NCBI GenBank assembly: GCA_910586025.1
Contig: CAJUIO010000009.1
Location: forward strand, 1 to 64,000
Reading direction: 5' to 3'
Source of the DNA: an uncultured Lachnospiraceae bacterium
GTDB lineage: Bacteria > Bacillota > Clostridia > Lachnospirales > Lachnospiraceae
Length of the DNA: 64,000 nt
Under the pieces are notes generated by a model, which was not told the DNA's origin, made no database searches, and worked only from the letters and a program-made list of their open reading frames with translations. Within the stretch, counting starts at the first letter, position 1. Each line of letters begins with the position of its first letter. This document shows, piece after piece, positions 45,738 to 55,245 of this stretch. Both the position numbers and the translations under genes were made by a program.

Positions 45738-45769
45738 ACCCTCAGTGTACAAGGGGATACACTGAGGGT
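45738..45769. other. Perfect hairpin in the gatC upstream region
   Basis: ACCCTCAGTGTA (45738-45749) and TACACTGAGGGT (45758-45769) are exact complements around an 8-nt loop. No T tract follows on either strand. It may be a leader structure of gatCAB or a divergent operator. Confidence 0.5.
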
Positions 45770-45897
45770 TTCCTGCACTATTGTATCAACGTTACCGTTC
45801 GCACGTCAACCTATAGGGCCAAATTCGCCGCTTTTCAGCCTCCCCATGATGTGATAAAATATTGAAAAATCCGTTTACACAAAAAGGAGCTGGTTTC

Positions 45898-47250
45898 ATG
45901 ATTATTCTGCCGCATATTTTCATATTTCTTGTTGCCATCGGCAGCTTTTTGAGACGCATTTTTACAACCCCGGATGCGGCAATATACATAAATTTTACAG
46001 TAAGCGCCTGCCTGTTTCTCTACATCGCGGTAACGCTTTTCCTCCATATCATGCCCTGCCGTCTGAGATCTCCTCTTTCTCCCCGGCTGAAAATCATGTA
46101 TGGCGGCAGAAATATCCTGCGGTACTGCCTGTGGGGGATACTGATTCAGTTTCCCTTTTATCTGGCCATGTATCTCGCACACTGGCCTTCCCCCGACCTA
46201 ATAAGCGCCGTGGTCTTTTTTATGGACGGTGCCTTCTGCTTCCTGCATTTTTATCTGCTGGCGTTAAACGGATGCGTCAGGATTCTTTTCACCTGCAGAA
46301 GGCTGGGCATTGCAACACGCATTTTTATTGTCTTTACTCTCTGGATTCCCCTGTTTAACCTGTTTCTTCTGAAATATATGAGCCAGATGGCCAAGGAAGA
46401 ATTTGATCAGGAAAACTGTCGTTTCGAGAACAGAAGGAACCGTGACGGCTCTCTGGCCTGCGCCACCCGTTATCCCATCCTCATGCTCCACGGCATCGGG
46501 TTCCGTGACCTGCGTTACTTTAATTACTGGGGCAGGATTCCCAAAGAGCTGGTAAAAAACGGTGCCATTGTCTACTACGGCCATCAGGAGGCCTGGGGAA
46601 CCATTGAGGATAATGCCCTGATCATAAAGAAAAAGCTGGAAGAGATCCTTCTGGAAAACCACTGTGACAAGGTAAACATCATCGCTCACTCCAAGGGAGG
46701 GCTGGATGCCAGATATCTGATCAGCGGTCTTGGCATGGCGGAGCACGTGGCCTCTCTCACCACCGTCTCAACGCCCCACCGCGGCTCGGAGCTTCTGAAT
46801 ATCCTGAACCGCCTTCCGGACAGTGTCTACCGTTTTATCGCCTCTCTTTTTGATAAAAGCTTTGCAAAATTCGGCGATATCCGCCCGGACTGCTACCATT
46901 CCAGCAAGCAGCTCTCCCCCGGGTTCTGCCTGGAATTCAACGAAAAATATCCCGATGTCCAGGGCGTTTACTATCAGAGCTACGCCTCGGTGGTAAAGCA
47001 CACCTTTGGAGACGGCCTGCTCTCCATTCCCAATCTGCTCATGTTCCTTGCGGGCGCACCAAAAAATGACGGGCTGGTGACGGTCGACTCCGCCGTGTGG
47101 GGAAATTTCCGGGAAACCTTTATAAGCAGCGGAAGGCGGGGAATCTCCCACGGGGATATGATTGATTTGAAACGCGAGGATTACAGGGGATTTGACGTGC
47201 TGGAGGCTTATGTGAAGATGGCATCGCAGCTTAAGGAGATGGGATTTTAA
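45898..47250 (+). CDS. Membrane-bound lipase/esterase of the alpha/beta hydrolase fold
   Basis: 450 residues. Three or four N-terminal membrane helices (residues 1-145) are followed by a hydrolase domain. The oxyanion segment PILMLHGIGFRD, the nucleophile elbow AHSKGGLDARYL (a variant of GxSxG), Asp in NDGLVTVDSAVWG and a late His in SHGDMIDL complete a probable triad. The PHRGSELL motif is as in triacylglycerol lipases. Start 45898 follows AAGGAG by 8 nt. The substrate is unknown; a membrane lipid or acylated surface compound is plausible. Confidence 0.88.
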   Translation: MIILPHIFIFLVAIGSFLRRIFTTPDAAIYINFTVSACLFLYIAVTLFLHIMPCRLRSPLSPRLKIMYGGRNILRYCLWGILIQFPFYLAMYLAHWPSPDLISAVVFFMDGAFCFLHFYLLALNGCVRILFTCRRLGIATRIFIVFTLWIPLFNLFLLKYMSQMAKEEFDQENCRFENRRNRDGSLACATRYPILMLHGIGFRDLRYFNYWGRIPKELVKNGAIVYYGHQEAWGTIEDNALIIKKKLEEILLENHCDKVNIIAHSKGGLDARYLISGLGMAEHVASLTTVSTPHRGSELLNILNRLPDSVYRFIASLFDKSFAKFGDIRPDCYHSSKQLSPGFCLEFNEKYPDVQGVYYQSYASVVKHTFGDGLLSIPNLLMFLAGAPKNDGLVTVDSAVWGNFRETFISSGRRGISHGDMIDLKREDYRGFDVLEAYVKMASQLKEMGF

Positions 47251-47257
47251 GCATCTC

Positions 47258-47291
47258 AAAACGGGCGGAAGCTGATTCCTGCCCGTTTTTT
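47258..47291 (+). terminator. Terminator between convergent genes
   Basis: AAAACGGGC (47258-47266) and GCCCGTTTTTT (47281-47291) form a stem with A and T tracts, serving the lipase gene and, less strongly, the convergent aldolase. Confidence 0.88.
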
Positions 47292-47303
47292 AATCTGAGA
47301 GGA

Positions 47304-47975
47304 TCACCGCTGCGCCCTGGGCGTTCCGCCCCGCCGGATTCCAAATTTCTCCCTCATGGCAAGAAGCCTTTCAATCTGCTCCCGTGTCAGTGTGTTCTGC
47401 TTTCCGATAAGTTTTTCCGTGATCAGCAGAATATTTGCATAATATTCCATAGTTTCCAGACGGTAGTATGCCGAATAGGGATCCTCCGCCCAGGTCACCG
47501 CCCCGTGGTTTGCCAGAAGCACGCCGTTGTGGGTGCGGCAGTAGGGTGCGATCACCTCCGGCACCTCCTTTGAGCCAAGCTCCGCATAAGGGGCAATGGG
47601 CACGTCTCCCAGGGTAACCACCGCCTCCGCAAGCACCGGAGCTTCCAGCGGTATTCCCGCAATGGCAAAGCAGGTGCAGATGGGCGGATGGGCATGACAG
47701 ACCGAGCGGATCTCCGGGTTTTCCTGATAGGCGCGAAGATGCATCTTAAGCTCCGACGAGGGCTTACGATCTCCCTCCAGCACATTTCCCTGTAAATCTA
47801 CCTTTACCAGCATTTTCTTCTTCATATAGCCCTTGGAGACTCCCGTGGGTGTGGCCCACACCTCGTTCTCCCCGGTCCTGACGGAAATATTTCCGTCATT
47901 TGCCGCCACAAAGTTTCTCGCATACATGCGCCGGCCGATATCAATAATCGCCTTTTTGGCCTCTTTCTGTGTCAT
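47304..47975 (-). CDS. Class II aldolase, probable methylthioribulose-/deoxyribulose-1-phosphate aldolase
   Basis: 223 residues of the FucA/AraD family. Zinc ligands are visible as HAHPP (about 93-97) and the later ANHGAVTWA His; the catalytic Glu is in the SSELKMH block. The start codon overlaps the mtnA stop (ATGA), so both proteins are coupled. Paired with MtnA such aldolases split 5-methylthio- or 5-deoxyribulose 1-phosphate to dihydroxyacetone phosphate and an aldehyde (DHAP shunt). That role is inferred from context; fuculose or rhamnulose phosphate aldolase is the alternative, but no sugar genes are adjacent. Confidence 0.9.
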   Translation of the reverse strand: MTQKEAKKAIIDIGRRMYARNFVAANDGNISVRTGENEVWATPTGVSKGYMKKKMLVKVDLQGNVLEGDRKPSSELKMHLRAYQENPEIRSVCHAHPPICTCFAIAGIPLEAPVLAEAVVTLGDVPIAPYAELGSKEVPEVIAPYCRTHNGVLLANHGAVTWAEDPYSAYYRLETMEYYANILLITEKLIGKQNTLTREQIERLLAMREKFGIRRGGTPRAQR

Positions 47976-49072
47976 GAATTCTGATTTCCTTTCTCTTTTT
48001 TCCTGCGGATCTCCAATAAAGATTCCATAAACGGCGCCCTTGCAATTCCGTATTCCGTCACAATCGCGGTGATCAGGTCGTGATCCGTCACGTCAAAGGC
48101 CGGATTAAACACCTTGACCCCCTCCGGAGCCATCCGCTCCTTATACCACATTTCCGTCACCTCCCGGGCCGGGCGCTGCTCGATCTCTATCTGCTCTCCC
48201 GTCGGGGTATCATAGTCAATGGTGGAGGTGGGGGCACACACATAGAAGGGAACGCCGTACCGCTTTGCCACGGCTGCAACAACCGAGGTTCCGATCTTGT
48301 TGGCGGCATCCCCGTTGGCAGCCACCCGGTCACAGCCCACAAACACGGCGTTGACCCAGCCGTTCTTCATCACCATGGCGGACATATTGTCGCAGATCAG
48401 CGTCACATCCACCCCGGATGCATGAAGCTCGTAGGCGGTCAGCCTTGCTCCCTGAAGAAGGGGTCTGGTCTCGTCCGCAAACACTCGAAAATGGTAGCCT
48501 CTCTCCTGTCCAAGATAAATGGGAGCCGTGGCTGTCCCGTATTTGCTGGTGGCAAGCTGTCCCGCATTACAGTGGGTCAGGATTCCGTCTCCCGGCTTTA
48601 CAAGGCTTAACCCAAACTCTCCGATGGTCTTGCAGACCCAGGTATCCTCCTCCTTGATGGCAACAGCCTCTCTGTGCAGCAGCTCCACCACCTCCTTTAC
48701 CGGCTTTCCCTCTTCCCTTCCCGCCTTCAGGCACAGAGCCTCCATCCGGTTCAGCGCCCAGGAAAGATTCACCGCCGTAGGGCGGGCGGAATTCAGATAA
48801 TCCTTCTGCTCTCTGAATTTCCCGTAAAATTTCTCAAAGTCAGTCTCCCCCACGAACGCCTTTGAGAGAACATAAATACCAAAGGCTGCCGCAACCCCGA
48901 TTGCGGGGGCTCCCCGAACCTTCAGCAGATAAATGGCATCCCAGATCTCCTTTGCCGTATGAAGGCTTATGATTTCGGTCGTTCCCGGCAGTTTGGTCTG
49001 GTCAATGATAACGACACTGCTGTCATTATCATCAAGTTCCACGGTTTCATACTCCATAATATTTTTGTTCAT
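47972..49072 (-). CDS. mtnA: S-methyl-5-thioribose-1-phosphate isomerase
   Basis: 366 residues. It isomerises methylthioribose 1-phosphate (or 5-deoxyribose 1-phosphate) to the ribulose form. The substrate loop [12 protein letters not shown], the catalytic Cys of [11 protein letters not shown] and Asp of [18 protein letters not shown] are intact. The start at 49072 follows GGAGGAG. It overlaps the stop of the preceding small membrane protein gene by ATGA. No mtnB/C/D genes of the aerobic route are seen, in keeping with an anaerobic shunt. Confidence 0.95.
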   Translation of the reverse strand: MNKNIMEYETVELDDNDSSVVIIDQTKLPGTTEIISLHTAKEIWDAIYLLKVRGAPAIGVAAAFGIYVLSKAFVGETDFEKFYGKFREQKDYLNSARPTAVNLSWALNRMEALCLKAGREEGKPVKEVVELLHREAVAIKEEDTWVCKTIGEFGLSLVKPGDGILTHCNAGQLATSKYGTATAPIYLGQERGYHFRVFADETRPLLQGARLTAYELHASGVDVTLICDNMSAMVMKNGWVNAVFVGCDRVAANGDAANKIGTSVVAAVAKRYGVPFYVCAPTSTIDYDTPTGEQIEIEQRPAREVTEMWYKERMAPEGVKVFNPAFDVTDHDLITAIVTEYGIARAPFMESLLEIRRKKEKGNQNS

Positions 49073-49248
49073 CGCTTTCTCTCCTCCAACGTCTCCATAG
49101 TCACAAAAATAATGCATAGAAAAACAGCAAAGAAGGATACTGTGGCTTCCATCCGTCTTGTGATACGCCTGACTCTTTTCCGAAGCCTTTTTTCTCTCTT
49201 TTTTGCCAGTTTCTTTTTCATTTTTTCCTTTTTTGACGCCTCTGACAT
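49069..49248 (-). CDS. 59-residue basic membrane protein
   Basis: It starts at ATG 49248 with GAGGGG 9 nt upstream and ends in a TGA that overlaps the mtnA start (ATGA). The N-terminal 35 residues are very basic ([20 protein letters not shown]), followed by one membrane helix ([15 protein letters not shown]). The perfect coupling to mtnA and the 19-nt distance from ybaK support a real gene. No family recognised. It could tether something to the membrane or act as a small regulator. Confidence 0.7.
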   Translation of the reverse strand: MSEASKKEKMKKKLAKKREKRLRKRVRRITRRMEATVSFFAVFLCIIFVTMETLEERKR

Positions 49249-49267
49249 ATCTATTGACCCCTCAAGT

Positions 49268-49756
49268 CTACATTTCCTGACAAATATCCGCATACTCTCC
49301 CCTGCAGGCCGCAAGAAAATCTCCGGGTCTTAATTCAATCTGGGACCCGATTCTCCCGCCGCTTATGACAATTGTCTCCTGCCGTCCGGCACACTCATCC
49401 AGTCTCGTCACATACTGCTTCTTCATTCCCACAGCCGTACACCCGCCCCGGATGTAGCCCGTAATGCCGTTGATATCCTTCACAGGAATCATGGCAACAG
49501 ATTTTTCTCCCACGGCTCTGGCCGCCTTCTTCAGATCCAGCTCCCGGTCAACGGGAATCACGAATACGAAATAATCTCTGCCGTTTCCCCGGGTGACAAG
49601 AGTTTTGAAGACTTTTTCATGGGGAAGAGAGAGCTTGTCCGCAATCTGAATACCGTCAATAAACTCATCGCACTCATAGGTATAATGAGAAAAGGGGATC
49701 TTCTCCTTTTCCAGAATACGCATGGCGTTGGTCTTAATCTCTTTGCTCTTTGACAT
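49268..49756 (-). CDS. ybaK: YbaK/EbsC-type aminoacyl-tRNA deacylase
   Basis: 162 residues. Proteins of this group hydrolyse mischarged Cys-tRNA(Pro) (YbaK). The conserved KTLVTRGNG, VIPVDRELDLKKAARAVGEK and the GYIRGGCTAVGMKK blocks with GGRIGSQIELRP are present; the Lys of the first block is the key residue. Start 49756 is supported by GAGGAAG upstream. It is the first gene of the operon with the small membrane protein, mtnA and the aldolase. Confidence 0.92.
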   Translation of the reverse strand: MSKSKEIKTNAMRILEKEKIPFSHYTYECDEFIDGIQIADKLSLPHEKVFKTLVTRGNGRDYFVFVIPVDRELDLKKAARAVGEKSVAMIPVKDINGITGYIRGGCTAVGMKKQYVTRLDECAGRQETIVISGGRIGSQIELRPGDFLAACRGEYADICQEM

Positions 49757-49902
49757 AATCCGTCTTCCTCCGATGTCAGGATCTTTCGTTTCCTCGATTG
49801 TAACACAGATTTGATGAGAACTCAATTTAATCGGACAAAGAAGCTTTATCCTTCCCTGCACATTGCCAAGCCCGCCCTGCTTGATTCAGTATTTTATTCG
49901 AA

Positions 49903-50322
49903 TTACAATTTCTTCTCCACCTTCTCCAATTCATCCAACAATGCTGGTCTTCTTGGATATCTCTGCTTCAATTCCTCAATTAACGACTTAGCAGTATCAT
50001 TACCCTTCCATTTTATAAGCTGTGCAATATTCTTCGCTATCTTCTTATATTCTCGTCTATCCTTTGCCCGAGCACAACTCTCACTTATTTCCTTATAACA
50101 CAACTCATATACCTGCTCCGGATATTTCTTCACCAAATATTTTCCATAATAAAACAAATCATACGGATTCTTCATTACATCTTCAAGCAATCTCTTCTTT
50201 TCATTCTCAGAAATAAGAATACTACGATAGCAAACAGTTCGCTTGCTTTCCTTTAATTCATCCAATAAGCTCTCGTAATTCTCATTCCATGCACTGCACT
50301 CATTATAAATGAATGGGTAGAA
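49903..50322 (-). pseudogene. 3' fragment of a gene interrupted by an IS element
   Basis: 120 codons from a TTG at 50265, but the same protein-like frame goes on upstream (FYPFIYNECSAWNENYESLL) to a TAG at about 50325, at the edge of the IS1634-like element. No ATG with a ribosome site is present. The product is helical and Lys/Glu/Tyr-rich, ending RRPALLDELEKVEKKL. It resembles the C-terminal helical region of SWIM zinc-finger proteins, which is a guess. AT-rich composition suggests transfer. The 5' part was not found beyond the IS. Confidence 0.6.
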
Positions 50323-50344
50323 CTACGATTTTTATTGAAAAATA

Positions 50345-52181
50345 GGAATTTCTGGGATATAAAGCAATTGATTTTGTTTAGTGTTTACATACAATATAGG
50401 CACTAAATAAAAAGGAGTAATTCCATGCCCAGAAAAGCGTCCGGTGATCCCAAGGTAAAACGTGTTGAGCGCCCGCAATCGAACGGAGACATTTATATCT
50501 ATGAAGTAACAACGCGATACAATCCGGAGAAAAGGTATAACGAGCATGTATCCAGTAAGTTGCTTGGCAAAAAATCCCCGGATGGAACCGGAATTCTTCC
50601 GACCAGACCACGCAAGGCCCCGGGGACGAACGAAACTGCCGCTGTCCGCAAGACAGTCGGTGCCATGGATATCCTGGAATGGATCGGCAGAGAATCCGGC
50701 ATTGATGATGATATGCTCAGTTCCGCAGATATAGGCACTGCGCAAAAAGTCATCTCTATTGCAAGATTTTGGATGGCCAACCCGGATAAGTCAATCCGGC
50801 GGATCGTGGAATGGCAGATCAGCCATACACTTCCTTACCGTGAAGGGCTTTCCGGGGATACCTGTTATTCTCTGATGAAGGATCTGGGACAGGATATCTC
50901 TGTGTCTCAGAAGTATTTCCAGTATCGTGCGTCGCACGCAGTCTCAAGGTCGTCCGTTGCTGTCGACAGCACCACGATTTCATCGTATTCGGAATATCTT
51001 AACGATGTCCGGTTCGGCTACAACAAGGATGGAAATGGCCTCGCCACCGTGAAGATGCTTACGCTTTTTTGCCCGAATGACCACCAGCCGATCGCTTTTT
51101 CACGGCAGCCCGGAAACATACCGGATGTCATCTCTGTCCTGAATGCCCTCAGGCAGCTTTCCGTTCTCGGGATGGACAGGCCCCTCCTGGTTCTTGATGG
51201 CGGCTTCTTTTTGGAAGACAACATCCTGGCTTTCGTGCATTCACACACAAAGTTTCTCATGCGAGGACAGCTGGACGGGAAATGGATATTTCCCGAGCTG
51301 CAGGCTATAGCGCCTCAGATTGAAAGACCGTCCAATGCATGGCAGGATTCCCCGGAAATGTATTGCATGACCAGGAGGATCAGCCACCAGTTCACCTGTG
51401 AACGACAGCGTACACGCGGCGGTGTGGCAAAGGGCAGCATTACTGTTGAGGAACACCGCCTGTACCTGCATTTCATTCTGGATACAGGCAGGGCCAGGCT
51501 CGAAACGGCCGTCCTGATAAAGGAGATCCAACATGTGAAGCGGCAGCTGGCCAACGGCGTGGAACTGTCCCTGCTGACGAAGTCAGAACGTCGGATCGCT
51601 GACCGTTTCCTGACCCAAAAGACGATAAGGGGCCGTCTGACTGTGACGCTGAACGATAAAACAATCATGGATGAGACCCGTTATTACAAATACTTCGTAC
51701 TCGTTTCTAATGAAAAAATGGACGCTTTCCCTACACTAGGGAATACCGGCTTCGGGAGTTGACACAAGAGGGTTTCCGCATCGACAAACAGTATAATGAC
51801 GCCCACATAACAAGATCCAAAACAACCGAATCGCTTGAAGGCCGATTTTTCTGCTAGTTTGTCGCATATGGTTATGAAGTGTTTTTTCAGAAGGAACTGA
51901 ACTGCGTAAAAAGCTCCTTGGCAGTTCCCACTGGGGATCCGTCACATGACAGTTCAGAAACCTTCAAAAAAGAAAAAGCACTTCTTAATTGGTTGAAGGG
52001 TATGTCCGTGGCAAAACTGTTTGACTGGTTTGATGCCGTTCAGGAAACGACTGTCAATACAAATATAGGCAAAGCACGTTGGAAAACAGAAACTATCGAA
52101 CGTGGCCGGCTGTTCCTGACGAAGCTGGGTGTACTCGGGGGCTGATTATTGAGTGACTATAATTCGGATTTTGGGATATAA
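50345..52181 (+). mobile_element. IS1634-like insertion sequence, inactivated
   Basis: The segment contains one transposase gene and lies between two accessory fragments. Terminal inverted repeats could not be set by eye. The sequences GGAATTTCTGGGATATAA (50345-50362) and GGATTTTGGGATATAA (52166-52181) flank it as imperfect direct copies, so the limits are approximate. Confidence 0.6.
50425..52145 (+). pseudogene. IS1634/IS4-type DDE transposase with frameshift and stop
   Basis: The gene starts at ATG 50425 behind AAGGAG. RNase H-like catalytic blocks are VAVDSTTISSYSEY (first Asp) and PLLVLDGGFFLEDN (second Asp). The frame breaks near 51735, giving an early TGA at 51760. The continuation in another frame (REYRLRELTQEGFRIDKQYN, then TRSKTTESLEGRFF) meets a TAG at 51854 and then resumes (FVAYGYEVFFQKEL) to a TGA at 52143. 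Two lesions make it inactive. Full length would be about 570 residues, as in this family. Confidence 0.85.
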
Positions 52182-52319
52182 TTTTTATTTTGGTATGACT
52201 CTTCAGACTTCCTGATTCGTTGATAATTAATTACAGCAAGGTCTTCTACAAAAATGTCATATCCGGTCATTATCTGTATATAATTTGGCCAGTAAATATT
52301 AAATTTATAGGAAAGACAA

Positions 52320-53381
52320 TTATGATAACTGTTTTAATAATTCCGAAAAAAATATGTATTCTTTCTCTTTATTTTGCCTCACATATGTATACAGTTTCAT
52401 TAGATATAAATATCTTTTTTCTCTTTTCAAATAACAACATTTTATATAAGACATACATACACTGTAAGTATCTTCAATAAGCCCATCCAACATTGTGAAT
52501 AACTTTTCCCCAGCGTCAAATAAGCATTTTTCTCTTAAGTAAATGAGCCTAAGTTTCATGACTTTTTTATGATTATGCATTACAAAAAAAGACTGCCTCC
52601 CAAAAGGGCTACCATGTTCAGATTCCAGCAAATAATCTAAATGTTTTATCATGATATCGTAAACTTGAATTCCCCATTTATGTTGCAAAGTTTCTTCATG
52701 TCCCATGTCATCCATCCGGGTACACCAGTTTTCTGTTTTGTTTCCGTTCAGGTAATCTGATAAGGATTTTTTTATTCGTTCAATTATTTCATCCTTTTTT
52801 TCACTAAGAAATTTTATCTTTATCCTGTGGCGCAAAAAGTCGTACCGATAAAATTGAAAACAAAAATAATCTTCAATGAATCTCTCTCCCTTGGCCTTAT
52901 TAATGTATTTTTTATCTTTTATACTACTAATTGCTGCTAAGACTTCTTCCATATCACACGCTTCGAACGAATACTTTCCACTGGCAAAATGATCTGCGCA
53001 ATAATATATGTTCTTTCCCAAATCATACCCAAATATAAAAAGTTGATGCAATCCGCTGTCTGACTGATATAAATTTACCATTGACTTTTCTACATACGCT
53101 GATACATAGTATCCATTATCAATCATTTTGCAAATGAATTCTTTATAAGACGAATAGCAACTGATTACATTATAATCAATTTCACCATAGTTTATAAAAG
53201 GGCAGTTGTATGCGTCAAAATCGAAATAATCAATCGTATACTCATCTGTATTGAATAGCTGGATAAAATTACAATAAATCCATCCTTCCATCTCGCTATG
53301 CGTCTGCAAAATGGCAAGGGCATTACTTGTTGATGGATAGCAATTTACAATTGGATATTCAACGTCTAAAATCCGATTCAT
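52320..53381 (-). CDS. Unknown 353-residue protein of the exporter locus (BtrH N-terminal-like)
   Basis: AT-rich gene, 28 nt upstream of nothing else in its operon: it follows the ABC pair. The N-terminus has Cys14 in VNCYPSTSNALAIL and a later His/Asp segment (YCADHFASGKYSFE), which recalls the papain-like fold of BtrH-type N-terminal domains found beside natural-product and peptide exporters. The C-terminal half is helical and basic. The function is not known; it may process or sense the exported product. AAAGGA lies upstream of ATG 53381. Confidence in the domain guess is low; the gene itself is solid. Confidence 0.65.
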   Translation of the reverse strand: MNRILDVEYPIVNCYPSTSNALAILQTHSEMEGWIYCNFIQLFNTDEYTIDYFDFDAYNCPFINYGEIDYNVISCYSSYKEFICKMIDNGYYVSAYVEKSMVNLYQSDSGLHQLFIFGYDLGKNIYYCADHFASGKYSFEACDMEEVLAAISSIKDKKYINKAKGERFIEDYFCFQFYRYDFLRHRIKIKFLSEKKDEIIERIKKSLSDYLNGNKTENWCTRMDDMGHEETLQHKWGIQVYDIMIKHLDYLLESEHGSPFGRQSFFVMHNHKKVMKLRLIYLREKCLFDAGEKLFTMLDGLIEDTYSVCMSYIKCCYLKREKRYLYLMKLYTYVRQNKEKEYIFFSELLKQLS

Positions 53382-53409
53382 TCTTCGTCTTTCCTTTCGC
53401 TAGACCCCA

Positions 53410-55245
53410 TCACATATTGGTATAATACTGCGCTTGGGCTTCCCACATCTTCCTGTATCCTCCTTCCTGTCCAACCAGCTCCTTATGTGTTCCCCGTTCC
53501 GCTAAGCGGCCATTTTCCATGACAATGATGTCATCACAAAACTGGCACGATGCAAGCCGGTGGGAAATATATATAACCCCCTTAGAGCCTGTGAGGCCGG
53601 AAAAATCTGTGTAAATCCGATATTCTGACACAGGGTCCAGGGCTGCGGCCGGTTCATCAAGCACAACCAGCGGCGCATCCTTATATACCGCCCTGGCAAT
53701 GGCCGTTTTTTGTGCCTCTCCCCCCGAAAGCTCCACTCCGTCATCTGTATATTCACGGTACAGCATTGTCCTGATTCCGTTCTCATGGGCTTTGATCCAA
53801 TGTGGCATTCCTGCTTTTTTCAGGGCACTTTCCACACATTCATCGTTATAATCCTCCCGGCAGGCTACTACGTTCCCCATCGGGAAAGATAAGATAGTAA
53901 AATCCTGGAAGACTACTGCCAGCAGATCCCAGTACTCACTTTCCTTATAATCCCATATGTCTATGCCGTTCAGCCTGATTACCCCTTCATCCGGGCGGTA
54001 CAGACGGCACAGGAGGTTGACCAGGGTGGTTTTCCCACTGCCGTTTCGCCCGACCAAAGCCGTCTTTTTATCCCCCTGGATCGAAAGGCTCAGGCAGTCG
54101 ATCGCCTTTGCGCTTGCCCCGGGATAGGTAAATGTGACTTTCTCAAATTCAATTGTCTGCACTTCTTTCGGTGTTGACACCCGACTTTCCTTTTTTGCGC
54201 CATCGTCCCTTTCTGCACCCAGCTCCAGGTAGTCAAGCGTACTGGCAAGCCTCTGCATATCTACCTTCATCTCAGCATAAATCTGGAAAAATGCGGTCAG
54301 GCTCTCCGCCATCTGGTAGATTGCCCGGGACGACTGGATCACGGAGCCTACGCTGATCTCTCCCAGGAATGCCCAGAAGGTGGCCGCCCCAAGGGAAAGG
54401 CCATACAGGATCCCCGAAGCCCCCCCTTTTATCACCCCTCCTGCCGCATTCAGGCCGGACAGCCCGATTGCCCTTGCACGGACTTTTTCCTTTTCCTCCT
54501 CTATGGTTGGCCCAATCAGGTCTGACACCTTATAGAGCAGCAGCTCTTTCATGTCTCTGTAGCTGAGTGCGCCTCCCCCCTCAGAGAGATACTGGTAGCG
54601 GCTCCCTAACTCCATCTTTGTCATTGCCTCCATCGCCGTTTTCTCCCTTTTCCCATACCACTTGTCAAAAAAGACGGCAATCATTATGGACAGCATGATT
54701 GCAGCGGCAACTGTGCCGGAAAAAAGCCAGTTCCCCTGCCCTATTGAGTCAATCAGAAGCGGCATGATAATCACTGAAGAAACCAGGAAGCCCATAAGAT
54801 GCTGCCCTGCCAGCCGTATCTTTGCAGTCACCCCGAAAAAACCGCTTCCCCAGCTACGGTCAGCCTTTACCCTTCCATGTAACTCCTTTGCCTTCTCCCC
54901 TTCCATCTGGGCCAGTTCCATGTTCAGCGTCTTTTCCGCCATCAGCGTTTCAAATTTATAGGACAGGTGCTGCCCTTTTATATTAATTTTCTTATCACTC
55001 CATACCTGGGCCAGATGAATCAGGAAAACGCACAGCACCCCTGCAAAAGCCATCCCAGTGATGTTTCCGGCATTCCTGTCCTCCGTAAGATTGTTTATCA
55101 CCTGCGAGAGGACTACGACAGGCGCATAGCCGAAAAGAGTCTTTAACAGCCCATCCAAAACGGACAGGGGAATAAACTGCGGATCCATCTCCTGCAGCAG
55201 CCGCAACGACCTTTGCATGCTGTTATTGTTGTTTTTATCCTTCAT
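53410..55245 (-). CDS. ABC half-exporter of the second locus, downstream member
   Basis: 611 residues. Membrane helices in residues 30-310, then an ATPase domain with Walker A VGRNGSGKTT, signature LSGGEAQKTAIAR, Walker B LVVLDEPAAALD (Thr to Ala change) and ISHRLAS. The tail GGYRKMWEAQAQYY is like those of the first exporter locus. Start 55245 follows GGGAGGAG and overlaps the upstream half-exporter by 11 nt. Unlike its AT-rich flanking genes it is GC-rich, so the locus looks mosaic. Confidence 0.9.
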   Translation of the reverse strand: MKDKNNNNSMQRSLRLLQEMDPQFIPLSVLDGLLKTLFGYAPVVVLSQVINNLTEDRNAGNITGMAFAGVLCVFLIHLAQVWSDKKINIKGQHLSYKFETLMAEKTLNMELAQMEGEKAKELHGRVKADRSWGSGFFGVTAKIRLAGQHLMGFLVSSVIIMPLLIDSIGQGNWLFSGTVAAAIMLSIMIAVFFDKWYGKREKTAMEAMTKMELGSRYQYLSEGGGALSYRDMKELLLYKVSDLIGPTIEEEKEKVRARAIGLSGLNAAGGVIKGGASGILYGLSLGAATFWAFLGEISVGSVIQSSRAIYQMAESLTAFFQIYAEMKVDMQRLASTLDYLELGAERDDGAKKESRVSTPKEVQTIEFEKVTFTYPGASAKAIDCLSLSIQGDKKTALVGRNGSGKTTLVNLLCRLYRPDEGVIRLNGIDIWDYKESEYWDLLAVVFQDFTILSFPMGNVVACREDYNDECVESALKKAGMPHWIKAHENGIRTMLYREYTDDGVELSGGEAQKTAIARAVYKDAPLVVLDEPAAALDPVSEYRIYTDFSGLTGSKGVIYISHRLASCQFCDDIIVMENGRLAERGTHKELVGQEGGYRKMWEAQAQYYTNM

